Of a stretch of DNA of 64,000 nt, positions 9,365 through 18,400 are shown in pieces; the stretch's first letter is position 1, and each line of letters starts with the position of its first letter. The position numbers and the translations under genes were made by a program. The stretch comes from Methanosarcinales archaeon (lineage in GTDB: Archaea; Halobacteriota; Methanosarcinia; Methanosarcinales; Methanoperedenaceae). The stretch spans positions 62,001-126,000 of the forward strand of contig CAJPFJ010000022.1 of the NCBI GenBank assembly GCA_905339155.1, written 5' to 3'. Below the pieces are notes generated by a model. It searched no databases. It was not told the origin of the DNA and was given only the letters and a program-made list of their open reading frames with translations.

Positions 9365-9493
9365 TTAATCTGTGGGCTGGAATTCCATGCAAGCCACGTC
9401 ATCTGCTCTTACTGTTCCATAGAAACGGCACTTGTCATAGGCAGGATCGAACCACATGCATGCCCCGCACCTGTTAACGCCGTCTCTGTCCAA
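9365..9493 (-). CDS. Small four-Cys protein
   Basis: The pattern NRCGACMWFDPAYDKCRFYG, later DDVACMEFQP, is a compact four-Cys module of the kind found in small phage and archaeal proteins (CxxCxWFD ... CRxYG ... C). I choose a TTG start with AAGGGTGA five bases upstream (42 aa); a longer 62-aa form from a TTG at 9553 has no ribosome binding site. Probably binds zinc or an Fe-S cluster; role unknown. Confidence 0.55.
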   Translation of the reverse strand: MDRDGVNRCGACMWFDPAYDKCRFYGTVRADDVACMEFQPTD

Positions 9494-10456
9494 GAATTCA
9501 CCCTTCAGATTAATAAGCCCATGCGCCAGAGGATTAGTTCCACTGCTGCACAACTTTGGCTTTAATTTACGTTCAAAGGGATTTATAGTTATCCAGAGAC
9601 TGATTTAATGAACTTTCACACGTTAAAAAACTGCAATCGCGCCATGAATCCATCCCGAACCCAGCTAGAACTGCGCTGACAGGAAATCTATGGATTCCAG
9701 GCTTCCGATTGATGTGACCCATGTACTCTCCGGGGAGATGGACCTTTATCCATGCTCTCCGGGAAGGAGAGGTAGAACGGCGCCATACAGATTGACATCC
9801 TGACCGGGTTGATTCCAGTTTTTGCGGCGCCATGAGGAATCCAATCAGCTTCCTGCGCCGAGGGCGAGCGAAGCGAGGGCGAGGCGCTCTATAGGAAAAA
9901 CAATGGACGGATAGCCAGCAGCCGCCGATGTTGAGCGAAGCGAAGCTGAGGCGGCGTATACTCTTCGAGTCCATATTCAGATATGAGTACTGCTATCTGC
10001 GCCGGGGCAGACTGCGGAACGGACTCTGGAGTTACACAGGAGCAAAGCGACATGCTTGGTGCAGCAGGATGTAGAGGGGCTGTTAGTAAATTAAAATAGA
10101 GTATGTGTATAGCCCTGCGGATCTTGAGCATGGAGCAGCATGCTGCAGGCCAATTCCTGGATGGTGTGATCCTCCATACCATTTTTTAGAGGGCAGCCAT
10201 CGGGCAGAATGCCGGCGCAGTACATGGGTGAGTCCGATTCAGTGGGATGTTGATTTTTCCGCTCCAAATGAGCTGCGCATTTTTGGTGAACATCGATTTG
10301 ACAGAAAACGCGCCCCAGATTTAACCCAAACGTAGCTGGAATTGCAAAGACAGGATTACCATGGATTCCAGGCATCCGGTCCATATAACCCTTTCGCCCA
10401 GGGTGCAATAGAATCGGGCGCGCCTATTTTAATATTGTTCTCGCGCCCGTTTGTAC
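9494..10456. other. Gene-free stretch with a dispersed repeat pair
   Basis: About 9655-9722 and 10325-10395 are diverged copies of one sequence sharing TGGATTCCAGGC and flanking blocks (AGCT.GAA.TGC, GACAGGA, then ATCCGGT-like and ACCC). Between them is the last GCGAAGC block (9855-9960). No gene is supported; the open frames cross these repeats. Confidence 0.45.
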
Positions 10457-10692
10457 CCCGAATTCGCCCGCAGCGGAGCCGAAATTACCACGAGCGGAAC
10501 CGAAATTAGCCGGATCACACCCCGAACGGAACTGAAACTGGCCGATGCAGAACTGGAATTAGCCCGAACGGCGATGGAATTGCGAATGATGCGGGGCGTG
10601 TTTTCTATGTGATCCCCTGCCAACCAGGTCGAGTAGAGCCGAAATTGCCACGAGTCCAGCTGGAATTAGCTCGAGTGTAGTTCGAATCGCGG
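10457..10692. repeat. Degenerate 21-bp tandem repeat
   Basis: Units such as CCGAAATTACCACGAGCGGA, CCGAAATTAGCCGGATCACA and CTGGAATTAGCTCGAGTGTA follow one another at exactly 21 bp in two blocks (about 10480-10600 and 10635-10692). Consensus is roughly C-Y-G-R-A-A-T-T-A-G-C-C-C-G-A. Further single units lie at about 10779 and 10826. 21 bp is two helical turns, so each unit presents the same DNA face. It lies just upstream of the iteron cluster. Confidence 0.6.
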
Positions 10693-10888
10693 AGAGGAAA
10701 GCGTTTGTATCATGGCGAACATGCAGTCTAAAGCGTACGGTTTTCCTGCAATCCCTGCGGAAACGCTAACGGGTCAAGGCCGAAATTTGCCCGAATCGTG
10801 CCGGTTTCCAGAATAATATAAACCGAAATTCCAATTTTGATGGTTTTCTGTTCTCTGTCCTCTCTCTGGTTTTTCTCGTTTTTTACCC

Positions 10889-11372
10889 TTGTAAACATTG
10901 TTCTCCGCATTTCGATTCAGGCATGAATTTCACGCTTTTTTCGTATTTTTTTGGGCTTGTAAACACGCGATTTTCGTTATGCAGATGCCTCCGTAAACAT
11001 TTTTTCATTTTTCAAGAGCAGTAACCATGTTTACGCGGCTACCGTTCACGGTTTTCTTTTATACCCATGTTTACGCCATTTTTCAATATGCATAAGCCTC
11101 TTTTCAGAGCCAAAATAGCCTTGTAAACACATTTCTCAGGAACATAGAATGGGATAAATGTCCAATAAACTGGAAGACCATACCCCTCAAAAAACCCCTC
11201 AAAAGAACTCTACGTTATTCTCCTTTTTATGTTTACTATATATGTATTATATATATTATATATATTTATATTATATATACGTATACGGCAAAGTGTTTAC
11301 TTCGGTCTTTTCCAAATTTTCTCTAACCTATGTTAAACATTTACAATGTTTACGCGTGTTTACGCTGTTTAT
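10889..11372. other. Candidate replication origin: TGTTTAC iterons and AT-rich tract
   Basis: Ten copies of TGTTTAC or its complement GTAAACA lie in 480 bp: 10891, 10959, 10993, 11123 (reverse), 11028, 11068, 11230, 11294, 11347, 11357 (forward), plus near-matches at 11331 and 11366. The wider consensus is ATGTTTACG / TTGTAAACA. A tract of pure TA-rich sequence (11231-11290) lies inside, as expected for a DNA-unwinding element. The cluster precedes the gene at 11670 and follows the 21-bp repeats. Iterons plus an AT tract are the hallmark of plasmid and viral origins; function is inferred. Confidence 0.55.
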
Positions 11373-11669
11373 GTGGTCTCGGTGCATGCTGGAAACATCG
11401 ATGTATACGAACTTTTCCAGACCGCGAGAAATCCGGGATTTTGGCATTTTTCTACCAAATCCGTGCTATCATTCCACTCATTCACCTCACTCACCTCTAA
11501 ACTCAAATCCCACAAACTGTCCGAATGCCTACACATTCATTTCGGCCAACTCACTCTATGCCTTCAAGACCGTTTCGCCTGCTTCGCCCTTACCCCATCA
11601 ACTCACCCCACACAGTACTCTCACCAATCAAAACACTTATTACACTCGAATGCGTACGGACTATAGTGA

Positions 11670-12203
11670 ATGCAAATGAGTAATACTGTCAACTTTAAGC
11701 TCGATGACGACTTGTACTTTGAACTGCTTGCTCTCAGGGTCAGATTGAAGGCTAAAGGCGGTTGGAAAGGTTTTGTAGAGAGGATAATCCGGGACTATAA
11801 ACAGGGGAACTTTACTGAACCTGAGAAGACCTGGAAAGAAAGCATCCAGAAAAATGGATCAAGTACCCAGAAAAAGAAGTCAACAGACGATGACAATGAC
11901 AAGAAACAGAAAGACCAACAGAAGAATCAGCATGAGCTCTTCAACTTTGGCGATGATAGAGCAAAAAAACAACCTGACCCCGAGCCTGTTAGAGAATCAG
12001 ACCGTCCTCCTGTACACTTTGACGTAGGCGGCGGTGAGATAATCAGCATTCCTGCTGACGAATTCGAACGTGAGAAAGCACGTATGCTTGAACGCTGTCT
12101 CCTGTGCGGTCACAGGAGAGAAGAACATAATCTCAATGGACCTGGATGCTATGGAGACGGTGATACCTGTCAGTGCAAAGGGTTTGTTGGAGCCAAATCG
12201 TAG
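11670..12203 (+). CDS. Possible origin-binding protein with zinc-binding tail (177 aa)
   Basis: The N-terminal 45 residues (NTVNFKLDDDLYFELLALRV...) resemble a ribbon-helix-helix type DNA-binding unit: a beta strand followed by two helices. The middle (about 50-115) is highly charged, Lys/Gln/Asp rich and probably disordered. The C-terminal 33 residues hold CLLCGHRREEH then CYGDGDTCQCKGF, a Cys/His zinc module. It is the first plus-strand gene next to the iteron cluster, so an origin-binding or partition role is the natural guess, but there is no Rep catalytic motif. Family not recognised. Confidence 0.6.
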   Translation: MQMSNTVNFKLDDDLYFELLALRVRLKAKGGWKGFVERIIRDYKQGNFTEPEKTWKESIQKNGSSTQKKKSTDDDNDKKQKDQQKNQHELFNFGDDRAKKQPDPEPVRESDRPPVHFDVGGGEIISIPADEFEREKARMLERCLLCGHRREEHNLNGPGCYGDGDTCQCKGFVGAKS

Positions 12204-12472
12204 GAGCATCAATTCGTTAATATGAGAATGTGTGCTGCGCTCAAGAGCGATAGAAGAAACCGCCAGCTGCTCAGATATAAGCTCAGAAATCGCACTCACC
12301 GCGCGCGCACAGGCCACAACTGGAGATCCGGGGAAAACGGCCTGTGTGCAAAATGTGGAAAGCCCCGGAAATGCTGACCTATTAGCTGTCCGTGTAGCAG
12401 GGGTTCCGCAGGCGTCGGCGGAACTCGCGAAGCCCCTGCATCCCGCAGGATAGAAAGGAACAAAAAAAAGAT
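12204..12472. other. Intergenic region with nested hairpin
   Basis: At 12397-12439 a strong nested inverted repeat is present: GCAGGGG/CCCCTGC outside and GTTCCGC/GCGGAAC inside, with a GCGAAGC motif, followed by ATCC/GGAT around CGCA. It lies between a plus-strand and a minus-strand gene end, so it may be a bidirectional terminator. No gene. Confidence 0.5.
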
Positions 12473-12841
12473 CTAACAGGTAATCGGTACTACCTGTTCA
12501 CATCGTATTTTCCAGAGCGTTGCAGCCTGGTTAACTGAACCCGGTCTGGCAAACATATCACTCAAACCCGATGCTTTCTTCAGGACATCGAGCAGTTCTG
12601 GATGTTCAGAGATGTACTGCCGCCACAGCCTCTCATACAGGGCAGCACACTCAGCTGCATTGGTGGCCTTTCGTCCCTTCGCCTTTCTCCAATGGAGACC
12701 AGTGCTGCCGTCGGTGAACACCTTGGCTGCCTGATACTGCTCTTCTATACTGCGTCCATTTATCCGGGCATAGAATGCAGAGAACCGCTTGTCACCGCGG
12801 CTGCTGCATTCCAGAAAAGGTGATTTACCATAGTTTAACAT
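12473..12841 (-). CDS. Conserved phage/plasmid protein of unknown function (122 aa)
   Basis: The sequence RFSAFYARINGRSIEEQYQ, then a KAKGRKATN stretch, then SGLSDMFARPGSVNQAATLW, matches a widespread but uncharacterised family in phage and plasmid genomes, recognised by motif style only. No catalytic residues are evident. It is the last gene of a three-gene minus operon. Its final seven residues, QVVPITC, are nearly repeated at the ends of the two upstream genes. ATG follows AGGAGGTAATT. Confidence 0.6.
   Translation of the reverse strand: MLNYGKSPFLECSSRGDKRFSAFYARINGRSIEEQYQAAKVFTDGSTGLHWRKAKGRKATNAAECAALYERLWRQYISEHPELLDVLKKASGLSDMFARPGSVNQAATLWKIRCEQVVPITC
12475..12498. repeat. Gene-end inverted repeat AACAGGTA...TACCTGTT (copy 1)
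   Basis: Eight-bp arms separated by eight bases, overlapping the stop codon of the 122-aa gene. Two further copies lie at the ends of the next two genes upstream. Confidence 0.6.
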
Positions 12842-12857
12842 AATTACCTCCTAAAAA

Positions 12858-13022
12858 TTAACAGGTAGAAGGAACTACCTGCATCACCGGCTTATCAAGA
12901 GCCTTCAAACATTCGGTACAATGATGCCGCTCAAGGGTATATTCGGTTGTCAACGTCGCACCGCAGCCCCAGCACTGCATGTCACCAGCATACCATTCTA
13001 CTAACTTATCGAAAGTTACCAT
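12858..13022 (-). CDS. Zinc-ribbon protein (54 aa)
   Basis: MQCWGCGATL and HHCTECLKAL supply two Cys pairs 18 residues apart, a zinc ribbon. The GGAGGTAACT ribosome binding site fixes the ATG. It lies 16 bases from the next gene and is co-oriented with the 409-aa gene. The last eight residues, MQVVPSTC, repeat the tail of its neighbours. Function unknown. Confidence 0.7.
   Translation of the reverse strand: MVTFDKLVEWYAGDMQCWGCGATLTTEYTLERHHCTECLKALDKPVMQVVPSTC
12862..12881. repeat. Gene-end inverted repeat CAGGTAG...CTACCTG (copy 2)
   Basis: Seven-bp arms with a six-base spacer, just inside the stop codon of the 54-aa zinc-ribbon gene. Confidence 0.6.
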
Positions 13023-13044
13023 AGTTACCTCCAAGAGAATAAAA

Positions 13045-14274
13045 TTAACAGGTAGCCATAACTACCTGTTTGCGAGCATCAATCTCATCCTGGGCTATGA
13101 GTACCCTCTCATGCCGATGGATCTGCCGCTCAGCCTCACGCTTGTCCTGACCGTACTTGCGGTCCTTGCGAGTTACGATCGTAGTTGAACCTACAACCTT
13201 TCCACGGTTCAGATAGCAACCTATTGGCCTTAAGGTTGGAATCCGGACCCACTTGTAAACCGGAACATCATCTATATAGCTGGTAGTCCGAATTACAGGG
13301 GTTTCCCTGTAAGACCAGTTGCCGCTCCCAGGGTCACGCTCCCACTTGCGCTCAGTTTCAACATAGGTCTTTTGAACCTTCCTGGTCTCGAAGCCGAGCA
13401 GGATCTTACGGTCTCTGTACACAGTCCGGTATAAGAACGAGGGTACAAACCCTTGCTGGGATTTTTCTGGAGAAGCCATGCCAGTGTCCATCGTATATTC
13501 AAGCTCGCAACCGTCCTGGGGTTCATCGAAACTTTCCAGAAACGCAGTAGCCGAATATGCTGCAAAGGTCTTATCCTCAGTCCTCTCATGAGCGAGAGCA
13601 ATTTCAGGTATTAAGGTTGAGATAGGCGATTTAACGAACTTTGTCTTCGCCTTAGCCTCGAAGTCCTTTTTCATGTTAAACCTGACAGACCATTTTATGT
13701 CTACAGGGTGAACGAGCTTGCCGAGCTTGTGGTGGTTCTTACAGAGGTCCTCGCACCCGGAACCTCTCAGGTTACAGCGACTCACCTTATCGCAGAACTC
13801 ACCACAGACAACGGGTATCGGGAACCCCTTCGGGTATATCGTCTTCTGCGAGAACTCCTGGCGCTCGAGAGATATAACCTCAATGGCAGATTTTGGCTTG
13901 ACCGGTGAGAACTTACCTGATATGGTCTCGGCCCATCCTGCGCCTGGCATTATTGGCCTGGGAGTCCACTTCGACCTCTCAATTCCGACATACTTATCCT
14001 GGTTTATCAGTTTAGGAGAAGAGGATGAAGCCGAAGCCCCCTCTATTTCAACTTGAGTCACAAGAGAGATCTCACCTATGCCTGGCAGGTCGAAATTCTG
14101 CAATACAGACAGGACCTCTTCGTCTGTAGTAAGATTGTGCATGACAGAGAGCGAATCTTCTATGCTGGCCAATTCTTCCTCTCGGACGAATTGATCCAAC
14201 CTTTCCTCACACATGAATGTACATTCTGGCTTGCGAGGGCATTCATCACATATTGGTGCTTTTATTGTTTCCAT
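13045..14274 (-). CDS. Unrecognised Cys-rich protein (409 aa)
   Basis: First gene of the operon that ends at 12473; ATG preceded by AGGAGGTTTTT. Residues 9-22 hold CDECPRKPECTFMC, and about 157-186 hold CGEFCDKVSRCNL and CEDLCKNHHKLGK, so two metal-binding clusters are likely; the second has an HNH-like look without a clear HNH signature. The C-terminal half (240-390) is beta-rich with repeated Tyr/Arg segments and ends ARKQVVMATC. A nucleic-acid-binding role is possible but unproven. No family recognised. Confidence 0.55.
   Translation of the reverse strand: METIKAPICDECPRKPECTFMCEERLDQFVREEELASIEDSLSVMHNLTTDEEVLSVLQNFDLPGIGEISLVTQVEIEGASASSSSPKLINQDKYVGIERSKWTPRPIMPGAGWAETISGKFSPVKPKSAIEVISLERQEFSQKTIYPKGFPIPVVCGEFCDKVSRCNLRGSGCEDLCKNHHKLGKLVHPVDIKWSVRFNMKKDFEAKAKTKFVKSPISTLIPEIALAHERTEDKTFAAYSATAFLESFDEPQDGCELEYTMDTGMASPEKSQQGFVPSFLYRTVYRDRKILLGFETRKVQKTYVETERKWERDPGSGNWSYRETPVIRTTSYIDDVPVYKWVRIPTLRPIGCYLNRGKVVGSTTIVTRKDRKYGQDKREAERQIHRHERVLIAQDEIDARKQVVMATC
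13047..13070. repeat. Gene-end inverted repeat AACAGGTAG...CTACCTGTT (copy 3)
   Basis: Nine-bp perfect arms with a six-base spacer at the stop codon of the 409-aa gene. The longest of the three copies. Confidence 0.6.
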
Positions 14275-14280
14275 AAAAAC

Positions 14281-14960
14281 CTCCTGGGCTTAAGCCCCCA
14301 CGCCTGCGAATCCGTATCACAGGAGTGTGTAGAACTTGCGCTACAAACCGTCACGTTCATAATGGACGCCCGTGGGGGCAGCGCATTTGCCTGCGCTGCC
14401 GTCGGGTGTGCGCCGCCTTCAGGCCGGGCTTTGCCCGGCCATTTATCCGTAAAATCTAACATTGGTTGCGCAACAGCGCAACTCACGTCTTGTCGCCCTT
14501 TAGGGGACTTGGCGGTGCACTGGGTGGGCGTCGGGCGTCCATGACCCTGACCCGATAACCCTGCCGTTGTTTCTATTCCGTCCGCGCCCGTGGCGCGTCA
14601 AGCAAAGTCGGCCGCAGCCGACCGGCAGGGATTATCGGCTTATGTGAAAAAACGCAGATTTATCCTGCGCTTCTGGACGCCACGCCGGGCTTTGCCCGGC
14701 CATTTATCCGTTCTGCGAACCTGTAGTTCGGGTTCGCAGTCGAGCGTGGCGTAACTAAGGGCGCAGGTCAAGAGTCCGCCGCATGCGGGCGTTTTTTCAG
14801 TCAGGGATGAACCGTCGTAGCGCACGGGGTGGGTCGAGGGAGTGAAAATCTGTCTCACCGGGCTATGCCCGGCCATTTATCCGCTGCGCCGACTGGCGCA
14901 TCAAGGTTGAAGATTGAACAAAGGGGCTACAGCCCCTCCCCGTCTGGCATTCTGGGTGTG
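14281..14960. repeat. Structured leader region with three CCGGGC...CATTTATCCG repeats
   Basis: Three copies of a hairpin (GGCCGGGCTTTGCCCGGCC at 14422-14440; CGCCGGGCTTTGCCCGGC around 14692; CCGGGCTATGCCCGG at 14858) are each followed by CATTTATCCG and then a second, sequence-different hairpin (GTTGCGC/GCGCAAC; CTGCGAACC/GGTTCGCAG; TGCGCC/GGCGCA). Around copy 2, ACGCCACGC/GCGTGGCGT and CCTGCGC/GCGCAGG close a multibranch structure. Another long stem, CCGATAA...TTATCGG, spans about 14551-14638. The region lies upstream of the minus-strand 409-aa gene and may be its leader. Confidence 0.55.
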
Positions 14961-15178
14961 CAGAGGGGACGCCGCAGCGTCATCCCTCGCCTCATTGGTC
15001 CAGACCCCAGGCGTCCTTTGTAGCGTGGAACCATTTGCAGGAAGAGTATTCTTTCTGAAAATACAAGGTCCTTCTTTCGTGAATGTCAGCCAGAACCTAT
15101 CCCCTCGGCACGTAACTGATCTACTGCGGGAGGGCTCTGGTGAACCCTAGTCAGATAAGTTGGTCAACTCATTTAAAA

Positions 15179-15194
15179 TCGTACATATCGTACA
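15179..15194. promoter_or_regulatory. TCGTACA direct repeats upstream of AbrB-like gene
   Basis: TCGTACA-TA-TCGTACA, nine bases apart, with further CAGTACAA motifs at about 15237 and 15265. They sit 65-80 bases upstream of the AbrB-like start and are candidates for its autoregulatory operator. Confidence 0.35.
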
Positions 15195-15259
15195 ATAGGC
15201 ACATATGTCACATACTATTTATACTTTCTCGCATAAACAGTACAAATAGGAGGAAAATA

Positions 15260-15421
15260 TTGGACAGTACAAATATGAGAAAACTCTTGGGCAGTACAAC
15301 AGTTAGTACTGACAACAAAGTTACAATTGTTAAAAAAGTAACCGAGATTTTAAAAATTGAGAGGGGAGACATTCTCGCATTTTATGAGGAGAGTGGCAGA
15401 GTTTATATTGAGAAAGGATAG
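15260..15421 (+). CDS. AbrB/SpoVT-type DNA-binding protein (53 aa)
   Basis: The residues GSTTVSTDNKVTIVKKVTE, then LKIERGDILAFYEE, are the swapped-hairpin beta-barrel fold of AbrB/MazE proteins. I pick the TTG start because AGGAGG is exactly six bases upstream; the ATG 15 bases later would be too far away. It is encoded 66 bases before the methyltransferase, so it probably regulates the restriction-modification cassette, or is an antitoxin without a visible toxin. Confidence 0.8.
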   Translation: MDSTNMRKLLGSTTVSTDNKVTIVKKVTEILKIERGDILAFYEESGRVYIEKG

Positions 15422-15487
15422 AGTGAAAGTCTGTCTAATGTTGGTTGAGGACATAAAATATTATTTAAAATGATGCGGTAAATAGAT

Positions 15488-18400
15488 ATGAACACAGAAA
15501 AGAAAAGTGAAGAAACCAGTGAAGGAAACTTTCAAAGTCTATGTTCAGAACTCGACTTGACCAAACAAAACGGTTTGGTTGAAGTTGATATTGATACTAA
15601 TGATGAATTTCAAAAATTTATTTTGAAACAAGCCAAAGAAAAACTAAATATTGACGCTATATTTTTTTTGAAACCTATTGAAGGAAAATCGAGCGTTCCA
15701 CTTATATACTTATGTAAATTGGAATATCCGGATAATAAAAAGATTGCAGAGTTTCACCAAAAGGTATGGAACGTTGGACAGGCTCCCCTTCTTTTTTTGG
15801 TTTTGCCTGGTTCTGTCTTAATCTACAATGCATATGAACCGCCTATTAAATTACCAAATGGAGAATTAGATTACAAAGCGGGGTTTATTGAAGAGTTAAA
15901 CCTTTATATTCAAGCTGAGACCGAAATTAAAAAACGAAGAGAATATCATAGTTCAGAGCTTGTAACAGGTAGATACTGGCAAAAACATAGTGAAATATTC
16001 AACAAAGAGAAAAGGGTATATCAAACGTTATTAGACAATCTCGGATTTATGAGTGATAAATTAATTGAGGAAGGATTATCTCCTGATATTGTTCACAGCC
16101 TTCTGAGCAGGTCAATATTCATTAAATATCTTGAGGATAGAAAAGATAAAAATAACTGCAATGTATTTCCTGAAAAGTTTTTTGAACAATATAAAGCCAA
16201 TGCGAAAGGTTTTACCGACTTGCTTTCAGATAAAGAGGTTACATATAAATTTTTTAAAGATTTAAATTCTAAATTTAATGGCGATTTATTTGTATTTGAG
16301 AATGAAGAAAAAACCGTGGTAACACAGAAACATCTTAAATCGTTACAAAAACTTCTCAAAGGAGAAACATATCTTGGGAGCGGGCAAATGGTGTTATGGC
16401 CGCTTTATTCTTTTGATGTAATACCTATTGAACTAATAAGTAATATTTATCAACAATTTTTTCATAATGAAAAAAACAAGGATAACAAAGAAACAAACGG
16501 TACCTACTATACCCCATACCATCTTGTTCTTTTTTTAATGGATGAAGTACTTCCATGGAATGAAAAAAATACTGATATCAAGATACTTGATCCCTCTTGC
16601 GGCTCAGGTATTTTTTTGGTAGAAGCATATCGCAGGCTTATAGGTAGATGGATGCTGACAAACCCGGATAAAAATATAAAGTTTTCAGATCTTTCACATA
16701 TTATTAAAGAAAATATTTTTGGAGTGGATATAAATGGGCAGGCAATTCGAATAGCTGCCTTAAGTTTATATCTTACTTTATGCGATTACTTAGAACCGCG
16801 GGATATCTGGAAAGAAGAAGTAAAATTTCAACCATTATTAAATAGGAATTTATTTACTTCAGACTTTTTTATGGAAAATAGTGAATTTTTAAATAAAAAA
16901 TATGATATAATTATTGGCAATCCACCATGGGAGAGCGAATTAACTGGGCCTGCAAGAAGATATAAAAAAATGGCTAAAAAACCTGTTGGAGATAAACAAA
17001 TATCACAGGCTTTTTTGTGGCGAGTTGCAGAACTATGTAAACCGGATGCCAGAGTATGCTTGATAGTTTCAAGTAAAGGTCTTCTTTTTAATCGCTCCGA
17101 ACCCAATCGGAAATTTAGAGAGCAGTTTTTCTCGACAAACGTTGTCAAAACTATTATTAATCTCTCGGCTTTAAGACATATTCTATTTTCAAAACAAAAT
17201 AAAGTTCATGGACAGAAAGCCAAAAAAAGTGGAGCTATTGGACCAGGGGCTGCGGTTATTTTTTCACCCGGTGAACCAGATGACCACTCGATATTTTATT
17301 GCTCTCCAAAGCCAGATTACTCGCCGCAGGATGATTGGTTGTTGATTATTGAACCTCAGGATATTGCTTACGTTCCAAATGACGAAGCTATTGAAAATGA
17401 TATAATTTGGAAAGTAATGATGTGGGGAACACCGAGAGATTATGAATTAATTAAGAGGCTTTCAGGATATCCCACTCTTGGAAAAATATGTGATAAAAAA
17501 GACTGGATACATGGAGAAGGTTTTATTATTGGAAATAGGAAAGATGAAAATCTGGAATTATTTGGAAAACCGTATGTAGATGTAAGAAAACTGCAAAGAT
17601 TTACAATGGAAGAAGAATCGCTTCCATTTAATCAAGAGACACATTATTATAGAAGTGCTAAAACAAAAAAGGAAGTATTTTATGGCCCCCATTTATTAAT
17701 AAAGCAAAGTCCAAAAGTTGGGGTTGGATTAATTGCAGCACTTCTGAGAAAAGATGCTGTTTTTAAGCATGCTATTCTTGGTATTCACTGTAAAGAAAGT
17801 GATTTGAATCAATTAGCAGCATGCTGTCTATTTATTAACACAAATTTAGCATTATATTATGAAATGTTAACCAGTCGTAGCTGGTTAGTTGAACGTGATG
17901 CCTTTGAAAGTGAAGAAATTTTGGATATTCCAATGCCAAATAACATTTTTGATTTAGACAATTTTAACTTCGAATTTCTTAAAGACATTTCAAAGAATCC
18001 AAAAGCAGATGAGGTTGTCAATGAACTTGTAACAGAATTATATGGCTTAAATGAATCTGAAATGATATTGATTGACGACTCTATAAACTATATACTGGAC
18101 TTTTTTAGGAAAAAGGGTGAATCCATAGCTATTGAGCCTGTAAATGAAAAAATTATTAAAGAATATATAAATACTTTATGTAAAGTATTGAATAATTCTT
18201 TTTCAAGTCCAATGAAAGTTTTTATAGGAATCTGCAATATAGGTAATAGTCCTCTTACTGTTGTTTCAGTAAGTCTTGAAAATAAATCAGATAACTTGGA
18301 AATAAGAGTCCATACTAAGGATGATGAACTTAAAAAAGTTCTTGATGGATTAGAGAAAATTTTACTTCAAGAAAGGTCTCCGAGTATTTATATAAGGCGC

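Larger units (their letters stand above)
4800..10060. repeat. Field of GNA-loop mini-hairpins with GCGAAGC core
   Basis: Many short inverted repeats with two- to seven-bp GC stems and a GNA-type loop are scattered here: GCACGAAGTGC, CGCCCGCAGGCG, CCCGTAAGGG, GCCCGAAGGGC and CCGCGCGGAGCGCGG. The heptamer GCGAAGC, or one-base variants, occurs more than ten times (for example 5875, 5950, 6317, 6733, 7060, 8744, 9868, 9933), usually inside GAGCGAAGCGAG. I see only one other copy (about 12428) outside this field. Confidence 0.65.

Noticed and set aside
11158-11679. 173-codon open frame on the plus strand
   Set aside because: It runs through the TA-only tract and iterons, reading as repeated Tyr/Ile, and has no ribosome binding site; I read the region as a candidate origin instead.
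12475-13070. Gene-end inverted repeats as integron attC sites
   Set aside because: They lack the GTTRRRY/RYYYAAC core boxes in the right order and no integrase is present in the window.
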